Positions 53,465 to 64,000 of a stretch of DNA of 64,000 nt are shown here, in pieces. How positions within the stretch are numbered: the first letter of the stretch is position 1; every line of letters starts with the position of its first letter. The stretch comes from Kingdonia uniflora (lineage: Eukaryota; Streptophyta; Magnoliopsida; Ranunculales; Circaeasteraceae): the NCBI GenBank assembly GCA_014058105.1, contig JACGCM010002435.1, forward strand, positions 1,178,001 through 1,242,000, in the 5' to 3' direction. The translations under genes and the position numbers were made by a program. The notes under the pieces are model-generated. The model had not been told where the DNA came from and made no database searches. It saw nothing but the letters and a program-made list of their open reading frames with translations.

Positions 53465-56400
53465 TTATCTGACAGAGTTTTGAGCAAGATATCTCGTTCT
53501 GACTCTTTTAACTTCCTCTACAAAATAAGCAACGATCACCCTTAACAGGATATTTCGAGACACACCAGGTACTATCGTTGTTGTAAATCTCGCCATCAAC
53601 CTCTCGAGGCGTACCTTTAACCTAACACAATTATCCTTCCATTCAATTATTTCTGCATCGACCTTATCATGATAAATGGCATCTTCTTTCAATTTGGCAA
53701 TACACTGTGTTGATTCAGCAAGGTTTATGGCTTCTGAATCTACCACCAGAGCACGAAGTCTCACAATTTCTGCGTTCAACTCTTCCCTAGCCGGCAGATC
53801 TTTCAGCAATTTTTCCTTCCTCTTCACCAGCAAGTCCTTTGCTTTGATCTCCCCCTCCAAAAAAAATTCCCTAATAAGAGCAGCATCCAGCTTATGTTGG
53901 CATTCCCTCATGTTCCCATTTCCTTTCTGAACATGTCCCTAAATTTGAGATACGTCACTTTCTAGCTCTTTAATGCGACTTGAGAGACTAACTACATCCC
54001 CTCAAACTAAAGGAGCCTTAACCTCAGTTTTACTTCCCCCAGAGCACTCTCTAGCCTTTGCTTTCTTGGCACGAGCAATGGCTTGATCCTTTTCGTCTTT
54101 ATGTCGAGCAACTCTCTCGTTTAAGTCATCGCACCTGTGCTGTATTTCTCAGAATTTCATATCCTTGGTAGGGAGAGCTGTTTGCAAATCTTCAGCTACG
54201 GCCTACGAAGCCGATAGATTTTCTCGAGCTGACCTCAGCTCGCCATCCTTTTTGATGAAATTTTGTCTCACTCGCTCCAGGTCATTTATACATCTTTGGA
54301 GATCAGATCGACATTGTTCCTCAGATCGTTCCAGCGCCTGAATATGGTATTGAGCCGTGTCAGCCTGTTTACCCTTCACAACCAATGCGTCGACCTAACG
54401 ATGGAGTTTCTTGGCACGTGTTATGGCCTCAGATAGATTTCCTACTCCCTTCTTAATTTCAGAATCTTTCTCCTCGACCTGGAGAGTCAGGTCGGAAACG
54501 ACCTGATTCAACTTCTTGAGTCTAAAATGCACTTTTACGTATTGATCCTCTTTGTTCTCGTTCGCCTCCTTCATCCTGTCAAACTGCTCCACAAATTCCT
54601 GATTGCACACAAGTACGTTATCCTCACGTGCACGAGATGAATCCAATTCAACCTAGGAAATATAACAAATTTTAGTACAGTTTGATGTGGGAGATCTAAT
54701 GCCTAATATACAGATACAACATTCTATGAGACTACGTGGTTTCTAAACATCTGCTTCCAAGTACTTTTAGATTAAAAGCTTAGAGTCCATTCTCAGATGA
54801 ACATTTCATGAATCTTCTTTCGGCGTAAAAGGTACATACTTTCGATATCTTATTCTGAATTAATAGCGTCAGATTTTTGCTATACATTCCTATCCTATAT
54901 ACTTGATAACTTAACGTTGGTATAGCATGAAAGTCGAATAACCTATACCGATCTATCCTGCAGCTCAGCTTGCGCAGACAGCAAGGCTTTAGATGTCTCT
55001 TTTTCTCTAGCAAGTTCAGACTCTAACACATTTATCCTGAGACTCATCTCTCTAACTACCTGCAAAAGATCTATAAACATAGTCAACATACCGAAGTTTC
55101 TTCCTCATGCAGAAGTCATACAACTTACAGATATTTATACAACGTAACTACCCTACCTTCTCACTCCCACCTTCTGGAAGCTCGACATAATCCCCTTGGT
55201 TGTCAAGTACTGTCTAGCGGGAGACACCATCAAGACCATCCATGATTCCCACCACTTTCACTTCCTCATCTGCCACCTCAACATAGGTGTCAGCCTTAAT
55301 GGTATTCACCTCCACCTGAGAATATCCCTTTAGCATCAAGTGACAACCCAGTCTGTCACGCTCCTCAACAATCTTATTTAGGTTAGCCATGGCCTCGACC
55401 TATAGTTGGCCGATCGCCACGGCATGAGTAGCCTTCAGCTGTCTGACTTCCTTTGTGGCATCAGTCTTGGCTCGAGCTAGGCCTTTCTCCAGCTCGCTCT
55501 TCGCCTTCTTTAACTCAAATTTTTCTTCTTTAATACCGAGCCAAATCCCCTTGACAAGATGAGCAACCTGAAAAAATGATATCGATCTCAGTTATTAGCT
55601 TGAAGTATATTAAACATTTCCTTCTGATAACATAATACTTATCATCATGCTCATGTCTTCCTCCCCGTGGAGAGCCACCAACCTGGCCCTTTCCTCGACC
55701 TCCTGAAGGTCATCCACCGTAGTAGGTCGTACCTCAGCGACCTTCTCCCCAGAGGATTCGACCCTCCTCCTTTACTGTTTAGCAACCTTACCACTTTTCG
55801 TGGTGCCTGGGGCCGGCATAGTCTTTAGCATCCGTTTCTTCGAAAAGAGCTGAGCTACTTTACTCGGCTTAACAGGTTGCGACTGAGCTGAACTACCAGT
55901 TCCAGGAGTCATGGAAGGATTCGGTCGAGCATCCTCACCTCTTGTTTGTCTTTTTCCTTCATCGACCCCGGCCATCGACCTAGCAGACTGAGCCTTTCAA
56001 ACCTTTTTCGACCTACTGTCAACTCTCTTCTTTCTACTCAGGCCGAGTTCCCCCAAGACGAGTTCGAGTCCAGTCTCCTCCTTTGTAACTTCGTCCAACA
56101 TGGATTCTTTCCTTTCTGCTATGGACTTCACACCTGTAATAACACATTTTACTATCAACTACAGCTGTCAACAAAACATAACAATAATTCTATTTACCCA
56201 TGTCTATACTTACTTTGCTTTGCAGATCTAAATCAAAGGTCCAAAGGTTCTTCATCATCTCCTTGAAGGCAATTTCCCTTCACCCATATGAAGTTGTCAT
56301 TCCAGGTTTGACCTGCTGAATTCAGATCGAAAAAGCAACACCGAGCTACACTCACACAAAAATATGACTCCCCACTGGCCTTAAAATTCTTCACCCCATA

Positions 56401-56970
56401 AAACTACAAAACATCCTCAAGGGTTATCGTCCTCAATTTTTCCTTCATTTCTCGCCTTTCATTCAGATGGTCACACACAGTTATTACCTCCCACATGTTC
56501 CCGCTCATTTGAACAGGACATGCCCCAATTGCATTCATAATCACCTTCGCCAAATTGGTAAGGGGAAGGCTCAACCCATACTCTAATTGAGATAGGTAAC
56601 ACATAAAACCTTTCGAGATATCACTTTAGACATCTCCATCAAAATACTCTAACGATATCGATTCATCTATACCCCTATCTTGTTTTTCTACCTCCAAATC
56701 TGCCAACAGATAAAAATACTCTACCCCCTCCGCTACCATACAACCCCTAAACTGCCTACCGGCAAACTTTACATATTTACCCCACTTCCCTCCTACAGCT
56801 GCCTTGGCTTTACAAAATTCTCTAAAGGTATCAGAACCCAGAGGAAACAACACCAACTAACCAGGGAAACCCAGGAATTGTTCCAATCCTCCTTCACCTT
56901 CGTTCTCAGACTCATTCGTCCGACCAGAGGTCGAAACCTCATTAACAGATGAACTACCCATCTTAAAAAC
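53465..56970 (-). pseudogene. Antisense extra ORF (aORF) of Tat element copy 2
   Basis: On the minus strand the likely start is at about 56960 (MGSSSVNEVSTSGRTNESEN, acidic). The conserved domain follows: DTFREFCKAKAAVGGKWGKYVKF, VEYFYLLADLEVE (56856-56626), and GLSLPLTNLAKVIMNAIGACPVQ, MWEVITVCDHLNE (56604-56404). Then come a basic Ser/Pro region (55975-55772) and a long Lys/Glu/Gln coiled coil in pieces to 53465. It is homologous to 3103-5074. The domain resembles the putative gypsy-type transposon family used for extra ORFs of Tat elements. Its biochemical role is unknown. It is convergent with pol, with the tandem array between. Stops and frameshifts split it into at least eight pieces, and introns explain only some breaks. 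Confidence 0.72.
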
Positions 56971-57162
56971 AAATTCTACAAGCACGTTTTCGACCTACAA
57001 AGATGCCTTTTACGCTCGACCTACATACAGATTAAGGTATTTATCATTTTTCCATCTATGTGCGTATATATATATATATTCAACATATATCTCTGATCAG
57101 TCATTCACGTATAACACATATGTTTAAACTATGAAAATCAACATATATCGCAAGTATCTCTA

Positions 57163-57474
57163 CTAACCTTCCATATCTGAAAGAGAATCGGCAGTAGAGT
57201 CAAGCTTTCTACTCACAACGCTGTTGTATTGCCACCTACGAGATCCAGAATCCTTTGCCCTCTTCAGCCGTTTATCGCCTTCGGATAACTCTTTATCAAA
57301 TCCCCTGATTTTTCGTCTTTCCCAATGAGTGTTCTCCAAGTTTTTTGTGATAAAATGTTTGTTTGGAGACGAAGAAGAACTATTTATCCTTTCTCTCTCA
57401 TGGGGATGGAATTTATTTTTCTTCGCACGAACCGTCATCGATTCCAGAACTGAGGCGTCCTTTCCACTCTCCAT
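57163..57474 (-). CDS. Unassigned 104-codon frame upstream of the aORF (possible first exon)
   Basis: MESGKDASVLESMTVRAKK starts a very basic, Ser-rich frame (ERKIRGFDKELSEGD-like middle, then KRLKRAKDSG). It ends near a candidate donor (GAAG|GTTAGTAG at about 57169). If spliced to an acceptor near 56990 it would add an N-terminal basic exon to the aORF. It may be only an upstream frame. No family recognised. Confidence 0.35.
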   Translation of the reverse strand: MESGKDASVLESMTVRAKKNKFHPHERERINSSSSSPNKHFITKNLENTHWERRKIRGFDKELSEGDKRLKRAKDSGSRRWQYNSVVSRKLDSTADSLSDMEG

Positions 57475-58639
57475 GTCAGACGCCTTTTACCTTTTCGATA
57501 AAACCACATTTCCATCATTACAATCCCCCTCATTTTTTAACATATTTCTTTCCCTTATTTCCATATCTTTCCCTGACCATCCTATACTCATGATGACTCA
57601 CATTGTTCGATGTCAGAGTTCTATTTCCTTTTGCATACAAAACAAAACAAGAAGCTTCAGCATTTTCATATTTTTGTTTCACAGTCCTTGTTTATCATAC
57701 TTATAGTGGTTGACGTTATTTTCAAAATTGTACAAATATTTAAATTTATTCAAAATGTTTGCTAAACAGTCTCAAAACAGATTCGCCCCTATAGAGGATC
57801 CGATTGACTTATATTATTTCTGTTACTTTCACAACATTTATGTTATTCATACGACACTTTACACAACATCTATCACAGCTTTGGTACACTTAAGCAACCA
57901 GCATCTAATCACATCATTCGTTAATCCTCGTATCTTCAAATTCGATCTCTACTCCAGCGATCAAACCCACCAACCTTTCTCGTTCTACTGAATCACTCAC
58001 GAATACACGAAAGAATACTTCATAAAATAATGAGCATACTCAAGTTCTCTGCTCCTTATATCTAATCCTTCGAGCTGACATTTGCTCACTGGTAACTCAA
58101 TATCGTAACCAAGCAAATCGAAGATCCTCTCCCGCACTTTAGCAGTTTTTATAGCCAATCGTCCTTCTGCGGCATGACGAATCCTCTAAGATCGAGTCCG
58201 TACCATCCTAACCTTGCCCCGTATTTTCTTTTTTTACAAATCGTATTACCCATATATATAAATTTCTCAATCACTTCCCCCTTTTAACGCGATTTATACC
58301 TAGTATCTATGAACAGAAAACCAAAAATCTTGGAGTAAATTGTTTAAACTTATCTTCTCAGCCAAACCTACACTATTTACCATTTAGACCTCCTACGGCG
58401 AAGAGTTGTTCCACTATCGACCTATAATAGTTCGAATTTGCAATTCCGTATTTCCAACAATCTGTATCCCTCACTTGTTGAACATAAATAAGTTATATCA
58501 GTACGACATTGACAGCACATATTCATCTCAGTTTAAACTGCATTGCAACATTGTTTCATACCTTATCAACAGTTATTCAGCTAACACCCAACACAATTCA
58601 GTTCGATTCAAGACATTTTTCTGTATACAGTATAGTAAA
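57475..58639. other. Non-coding interval with a promoter-like sequence on the minus strand
   Basis: No gene. The minus strand reads GGCTATAAAAACTGC at about 58142-58156, a good TATA context roughly 680 nt upstream of the frame at 57474. The interval is otherwise AT-rich, with short pyrimidine runs. Confidence 0.4.
58146..58154 (-). promoter_or_regulatory. Candidate TATA box for the aORF
   Basis: CTATAAAAA on the minus strand, placed to drive transcription into the aORF, antisense to gag-pol. No further promoter elements were identified. Confidence 0.35.
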
Positions 58640-59510
58640 TATCAACTTTTATTCATATTGAAAACATAGTACATACGACTTACAGATACAAGTTTTCACA
58701 CAGGAATACAACAGAATGTTATCAGTCCAACACCGAACTTCAAGTACTTTACAGATAACAAGTGTTCCCTGTTTGTTCAAAGCTACAGGTTATTTCGGCA
58801 CGACAAGGCATCATATTGTCCAGTTCTTCTTACTTCAATGATTTTTTACCCTGATGCAAAGAAGATAGTGGAACAAACAAAAAAATTTCCTCACATGGCT
58901 TGGTTGAAGCCCAGTCGAACTCTAAGTGAGAACTGTGTAAACAGTGGACTCAGTATTGGCACCCATAAAACAAGATGGAAGGTCTTCTGAGCGCAAAAGC
59001 ACGATGAAAATGCGTCAGCAGGACCTCCCATCCCATCCACCTCCTCCACTACCATCACCATCTCTTCTACAACCACCACCACCGCAGAGTTGGTAGAGAT
59101 GAAGAGGGCCCAACCTTAAAATCTCTGGCAGCACAAAAAATAAGCATATTTGCCCTGCAGATACACCTTTCCTTGCAAATGAACCCCTAACCCTGTCATC
59201 CGCAAGGGTGCGGAGCCAGGCCCAACGTTCCTCGCCTGTCAAGACGAAGACATGAAATCTCCACTTATAGTAGAAATCTTCCTCAGCTTCAACCACTTCC
59301 TTTTCCGAAAAGCCTTGGTACGTCGGAGAAACAGGGGCTGGGATCGTCATTTCCAATGAACGATCACCAAAGTACTTTAACTTTAACCTCTGCATTTCAG
59401 ACGCAATCTTATCTTCAAGAACCATACTCTGAGTTTTCACCATCTCAGAGAAAGTTATGCATGCAAGAATTATTCCAAAGAATTGATTAAGGTACTCTTT
59501 ATATAGCCCT
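58640..59510 (-). CDS. Unrecognised protein gene candidate with TATA box and poly(A) signal
   Basis: The minus strand has CTATATAAAG at 59498-59506 and an ATG at 59443 about 55 nt downstream. A 142-codon frame to 59015 follows. The frame has an acidic/basic amphipathic start (LEDKIASEMQRLKLKYFG), a Pro-rich bend (MTIPAPVSPTYQG), an acidic helix (EKEVVEAEEDFYYKW), a LTGEERWAWLRTLADD segment and a Gly/Arg tail. The stop is followed by an untranslated-like stretch with AATAAA on the minus strand at 58653-58648. The same frame can be extended upstream to 59539, but the TATA box argues for the 59443 start. I do not recognise the family. It may be an extra Tat-element gene or a captured host exon. 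It is one of the few undamaged frames here. Confidence 0.45.
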
Positions 59511-59559
59511 AAATTTATTGTGCAAGTACATTTTCCCAAGCGTCATCATTTATTACGGA

Positions 59560-59870
59560 CGTGAATCGGTCTTGATGTCTCCAAAAAAAAATATTTCTTT
59601 TTGATGGGTTCAGCTCTGCGATTCCAGGGCTTTCCTCCCCTTGTATCTTTTGGCTTGAAGAGATTGGGCATAGATTCGTTGATCTCAGAGCCGCTGGACC
59701 TTGTCAGATTTTATCTGCTTTTGGTGTTCGACCACGGCATTGTACAGATCGACGGATTCTAGAAAGGCGAGTAAGGGATTGATCTCGTGATTCCTCTGAG
59801 TACTGGAGGTACTTCTGAGGTTCATATTTGTCATCAGACTGTCTAGAATCACAGTTGATAAAGAAAAAGT
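59560..59870 (-). pseudogene. Gag N-terminus of a minus-strand Tat element
   Basis: The frame starts MTNMNLRSTSSTQRNHEINPL near 59838, just after the primer-like site. It reads through LAFLESVDLYNAVVEHQKQ to a stop. It has the coiled-coil character of Tat Gag starts. It is cut near 59570 by unrelated sequence. Confidence 0.45.
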
Positions 59871-59897
59871 ACAGTATTCCCACAGACAGTACTAATT

Positions 59898-60369
59898 GTA
59901 ATGGCGTATTTTCCAGGAGGTAAACTTCGCCAATACTTTAGTAAGGAAATTGTAATTGTAACCTTGAACATGCTAGATTTTACGTGGAAACTCAGTAAAA
60001 CCTAAGAAAAACCACGACCTCGAGGTGAATTTAGGTATAAAATTCAATAGGTACTAGCTATTATAATTGGTAAACAGTAAGAACATGTGATTGTGTAAGA
60101 ATGATAGAGCTGCATATCAAATTAATATATGCTCTGCCTGTATTTATAGTAGATGCAGGCAGTTACAAAAATAAATGGTTTTCTATTTTGGTGGGCAACG
60201 AGCGAACTTCGCGGATCTTCCTGTAACAGCTTTATTTGACCAAGCATAACGGATAATGTAATTGGTCGAGCTTTGTGGTTGCAGATGTGATATCTTCTCG
60301 AATGACATAATATCTTCGACTAAGTTCTGCTAGCTTCTCCTTATCTAATATGGGAAATATGCTACTACA
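59898..60369 (-). repeat. 5' LTR of a minus-strand Tat element
   Basis: 472 bp. On the minus strand it starts TGTAGTAGC and ends GCCATTACA, with the GGTCGTGGTTTTTC...GTTTCCACG block near 59990-60030 and a TATA region CTATAAATACAGG at about 60147. A degenerate Tat primer site (TAGTACTGTCTGTGGGAA) follows. Its 3' LTR was not found. Confidence 0.75.
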
Positions 60370-60469
60370 ACTGCCACGGAAATGGGACTTGAACGAGTTT
60401 CTATACACTATAATGAGGATAAAGTGAAATTTCAGAGTCCTTGAGATTAATCGATTTTGATAAATTTAG

Positions 60470-61349
60470 GTCACAAAAATTAGGTCCAATAATCCCTGAA
60501 ATTAATGCTTTTAATCTAACCTAATTCAAGTTGATATTATAATCTAGTGGCAATAAGCAACAATCAACAAGCACAGAGACACGATATTAACCCTGTGGGA
60601 AACCTTTCTCAGGAGAAAAACCCACAGGTCGTTGTCAAATCCTCGACAATTAAAATCTACTATGAAGAAATATTTACAAGAATCTAAATCACTTACAAAC
60701 TCAATAAACACATACCGTGGTTACCTATCTTCAATCACTTTTCTCACAATTAATCCTCCGTTCACGCAACACCCTTCGTTCTTGCATTGCCTCACTTCGG
60801 ATTACATACCAAAGTTTTTCAAGCTCGAATCCCCCAAGCTCTCAAATCACAAAGTTGAAATTAGGTTTATGTAATTCTAGATTGATTCTGCTTGAGGGTT
60901 AGTTACCTTTGAATTCTCTCTTCTCTCAAAATATCTCAAGCCCTAAAATCCGTCCTAGAAGAGGTAGAGTTGAAAATATAAAAAAAGTTTTATATAGAAA
61001 ATTGAAAATCCCGTGCTCTGTTCGAACAATACAAAATTCTATTTGAATATAACAAAATTTTATTTGAACAAATATGATTCTGCTAGGTCAATTTGAATAT
61101 AACAAAAGTCCATTCGAACAGAAACCTATTTTTATAAAATAAAATAAAAAACACAATTCTTTTTGAACATTTGTAAAATACTAACGTGCTAGAGTATTTG
61201 AGGGACGAGGTACAAAACCAACATACTTGTTTAGTGTCAGTCCAGCTGTAGTCGTTCCACGTGAAAACTCTAACAATGAATAACCATGAGATAGTGCTGA
61301 CACTTATTCTAGACACAAAATAAAACCAATACCAAATATGGATATTTCA
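60470..61349 (-). repeat. 3' LTR of a minus-strand copia-type element (left end approximate)
   Basis: On the minus strand the LTR begins TGAAATATCC right after a purine tract (AAATGGGGAGAT, 61350-61361). It carries CTCCTGAGAAAGG flanked by the inverted pair GTGGG/CCCAC near 60595-60630, typical of copia R/U5. The left end is uncertain, since no tRNA-Met primer site could be read. Five TTCGAA-type hexamers lie at 61021-61118. Confidence 0.55.
61021..61118. promoter_or_regulatory. Phased TTCGAA-type array in the copia LTR
   Basis: TTCGAA at 61021, TTTGAA at 61042, 61063 and 61092, TTCGAA at 61113. Steps are 21, 21, 29 and 21 bp. Confidence 0.5.
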
Positions 61350-61361
61350 ATCTCCCCATTT

Positions 61362-63262
61362 GGTTCATTTCGTGACAAAACTGTGATTATAAGAAAGAAA
61401 AAATTATAACTCGATGGACTGACTCAATCACTAAACATCCATGCTCGAAGCCACTCTTTCATCCTATATCATCTGCATTGAAATCCCTGTAGAAAATAAG
61501 GAATCCACGAGGAAACTAAAAACTTACCTCAGAAAACCGCAAACTTACCTGGTTTACCTGTCAGTGATCATTTCTCCCCCTTTTTGTTACAGATGAACAA
61601 AAGGGTAAATGGAAAGAAATAAAACAAAAAAAATATTACATTGAAAAAGTACTAGTTATTTCTCCCTCAAAATAAGATGCATCTCTCCCTCAAAATAATG
61701 GTGACCCCAGTTAGAACACAAAAAAGTAAAAGTAAAAAAAAATATCATGAATAAATGACAAAATAGACATTGGCAAAACACTCCTTACACAATACACATA
61801 AATAATAAAACACAGTATATACGAATGTTAGATAAGAAAATGCCTCTATGATATAACAAGTCAGAATATAATCCTACTCAGGGTATGTGCGCGTGCACAA
61901 TTAATCTAATAATCATGCAGTCAATAGAACAAGCAATCATAGGCAAATAACTATTTTGTAAAGTTGTTTCAACTAAGGCCTCTCATGGTGGTCACTCAAA
62001 ATCACTGAGAGTTGACTAGCAAACACTCAGTGGAAATATGAATATGAGTATATGCAAAGAAAAATTTATATTTCATCAAATAAGTTGTGTACTGTGAACT
62101 GAAAGATCTTATTGATAGAAAATTAATTGTCATTAATTATGTCAAATTAACTAATATAGAATCCCTATCTCTTATCTCTACTAAAGTGACTGTACTTAAC
62201 TCAAGATCATACAGGTCTTGATAAGATTATAATGTAGGCAAGGGTAGGATCATGATGAAGTAGGTGTTTTGTTGCCATTTTGAGACTAACAGCTATACTT
62301 ACTTCCCCTCATTCTTCATTTTGTGTTAACCTCCCGTCATTCTTTCCCTTTATTGAGTATATATAGTATATAAAATGTTTTTTCTTCTTTTTTTAATATT
62401 CCAGTAAAAATCATATTGATGTACTAGCAAAACATTGGGAATACTTTCCTCTAATATTCATATTCGCCACTAAAACCACATGGTTTCACTTTTTTCTTTA
62501 TTTTTATTTTCACTGAAGAGTCTCAGAACAAGCGGGTCAAAAATAAGTTGGGTAGAAAATGACAGACAAATTTTAAGGCACAAGGGACTTCAAACAGATA
62601 AAACTTATGGTAAGCATAACGAAGGCCAAAAATGGGTAACACGAAAATTTTCTATTATCATATCCTCGGTCTTACACGGTCTCTTTTTCGTCTCAAATCA
62701 AGTACAGGAAATGTTCTACTATAATAACATGAATTTGATGTTACCATCGACAATTGAGTAATGTAAACGAAATGAGATCATAAAAGAAGATGAGATTTGT
62801 TGTAAATAATTAATATCATAACACTCAAAGTTTATAATAAAGGCCAGATCCTTTCATAACATTAGGTACGAAGTCTCTACAGTTATCCTTAAGTGTTTTT
62901 GTCAATGATTGCCTATCTGTTTAAACATGACACAAGTTGATTGTATGATAAAAACATGTACCAAGTAAGACCATACTGAATTAACATAATACGCTTGTAA
63001 AATTTTCTACTTATAATCGTCTAAACTTTCTACTAAAAAAAATTAACATAACACAGAAGTACAAATCAAATCTAATAATAGTATATCATTATTTAAAAAG
63101 TATAAAGTGTAAACAAAAATAGAGAAAAAAAAACTCTACACCGTACTGTCATTAGAAGAGAATAATATAACAAAATAGAGGGTAAGAGATGTACCTAATC
63201 AATAGAGTAGACACCGTTATCCCGAATAGCTGTCAGTGCAACATTGCATCTTAGCTGAGGTG
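61362..63262. other. Non-coding interior of copia debris
   Basis: AT-rich with no credible coding frame. TTTCTCCCTCAAAATAA is repeated (about 61655 and 61680), and TTTCTCCCCCTTTTTG occurs near 61570, as often seen next to the 3' LTR of large copia elements. The 93-codon frame at 62480-62761 has no recognisable feature and is likely chance. Confidence 0.45.
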
Positions 63263-63493
63263 TTAACTCATCCTTACGCACCCAAATAACCTGAATAACC
63301 TTTCGAGCTGATGTTTCTTGAGCAAACCACCTATCAATTTCTCAGTTTTCACATTAGAAGAATTCATGTTTGGGTTATATCTTTGCCAATTGGATAGTCT
63401 CACATATGATCGATATAGCTCAACAAATCTACAATAAGAAGCAACCTGACCCTTTCGACCACACGCTTGACAATAAAAGAGGTTTTGAGCCAC
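63263..63493 (-). pseudogene. Gag nucleocapsid zinc-knuckle fragment
   Basis: A minus-strand frame with FYCQACGRKGQVASYCRF: CX2CX4(Q)X4C, where the usual His is Gln. It is followed by a basic/aromatic tail. This is a Ty1/copia-type nucleocapsid knuckle, probably belonging to the same minus-strand element as the LTR at 60470-61349. The knuckle would not bind zinc normally. Confidence 0.55.
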
Positions 63494-63599
63494 GTCATCT
63501 ACCAGTTTGTGGGAAATGAGTCAACATCATTACGGTGCCCGTCCTTCTAGGTTTTGCGTAAGCCTGACATTTTGGTAGTTCGTTGTTATAGTATCTCGA

Positions 63600-63740
63600 G
63601 GGACAGGTCCCTACACTCATGATCGTCATAAGCGCTGCTACGACGAGAATAAGAGCGTTCCGATTAATATTGTCGAGTCGCCGAAGCAGTTGATGATTTA
63701 TGCTGAGCTTTCCAAGGCAGATATTCAGGTAAAGCCCCTT
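63600..63740 (+). pseudogene. Possible small heat-shock protein (HSP20) N-terminal fragment
   Basis: The frame through about 63630-63730 reads CYDENKSVPINIVESPKQL, then MIYAELSKADIQ. It resembles the start of the alpha-crystallin domain of plant small heat-shock proteins, where a VPVxIxETPKEY...YxDxPGxSKxDIQ pattern occurs. About four residues before LSKADIQ are missing. GTAAAG follows at 63728, a possible splice donor. The match is short and the rest of the domain was not seen before the window ends. Confidence 0.35.
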
Positions 63741-64000
63741 TTGTCAAAATGTTCATTTCTAAAAATACTAGAAGAACTTCAATGATGTATTTGGCCTAAA
63801 AATCTTTGTGGTAGATAAGTACATTGAGAGAGAAATTATTTGGTTTTGGGCCAATCTAATCTTTTTGGTGAAAAATTATTTGGTTAACTTAAATAAAACC
63901 TAGCCGTTATTAAAACATTTTTGTATTAATATATATTAAATATTTCACATTTAATTAGCTAGCCGTTTTTGACCGTTGTAAACGTTTCGTCCGTTTTTCA

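Noticed and set aside
57060..57082. Functional TATA box in the (TA)n tract
   Set aside because: A TA microsatellite inside a probable aORF intron. TATA boxes cannot be told from the repeat.
62480..62761. 93-codon open frame as a gene
   Set aside because: No motif, no splice or promoter context, AT-rich composition like its surroundings.

Overview
This window is from a flowering-plant (eudicot-type) nuclear genome. It is AT-rich and almost entirely built from decayed, nested retroelements. The plant calls rest on Ty3/gypsy elements of the Tat type (two RNase H domains plus an antisense extra ORF), Ty1/copia polyproteins, initiator-tRNA(Met) primer sites, a CACTA-type terminus, a tRNA-derived SINE and F-box/DUF295 pseudogenes. 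No intact host gene was found. Nearly every reading frame carries stops, frameshifts or truncations, so most coding entries are pseudogenes. The species cannot be named from the sequence.

Layout. 1-3102: probable right-hand part of a CACTA transposon. 3103-8050: a Tat remnant whose pol reads leftward, facing its rightward antisense ORF. 8085-10190: an LTR-like block with a duplicated promoter segment. 10195-14400: Ty1/copia remnant 1, with a duplicated 3' end. 15460-16114: F-box/DUF295 pseudogene 1, cut by Ty1/copia element 2 (16115-21332). 22342-24879: a minus-strand gypsy element with a copia integrase fragment inside it. 26086-29880: F-box/DUF295 pseudogene 2, broken by a three-LTR element and a 239-bp element, each with a 5-bp target duplication. 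30580-32912 and 39260-39600: degenerate non-coding repeats, split by a complete Ty1/copia element 3 (32919-39259). 39905-40465: a 21-bp minisatellite. 40720-40842: a SINE. 41349-52105: Tat copies in both orientations, the last running LTR-gag-PR-RT-RNaseH-aRNaseH-INT. 52277-53260: a 161-bp tandem array. 53465-58155: antisense ORF on the minus strand. 58640-59510: an unrecognised minus-strand gene candidate. 59560-60369: 5' end of another Tat element. 60470-63500: minus-strand copia debris. 63600-63740: a possible small heat-shock protein fragment.

How parts relate. The two F-box/DUF295 pseudogenes and a 60-bp third copy suggest a locus with dispersed F-box copies that later filled with retroelements. 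The most unusual feature is a set of TTCGAA-type palindromes spaced about 20-21 bp apart, found in three unrelated LTR-like regions (9.97, 20.7 and 61.0 kb). The antisense part of the Tat element at 45.9-59.5 kb also carries its own promoter-like and polyadenylation-like signals. I saw no CRISPR, operon, rRNA or genuine tRNA gene.
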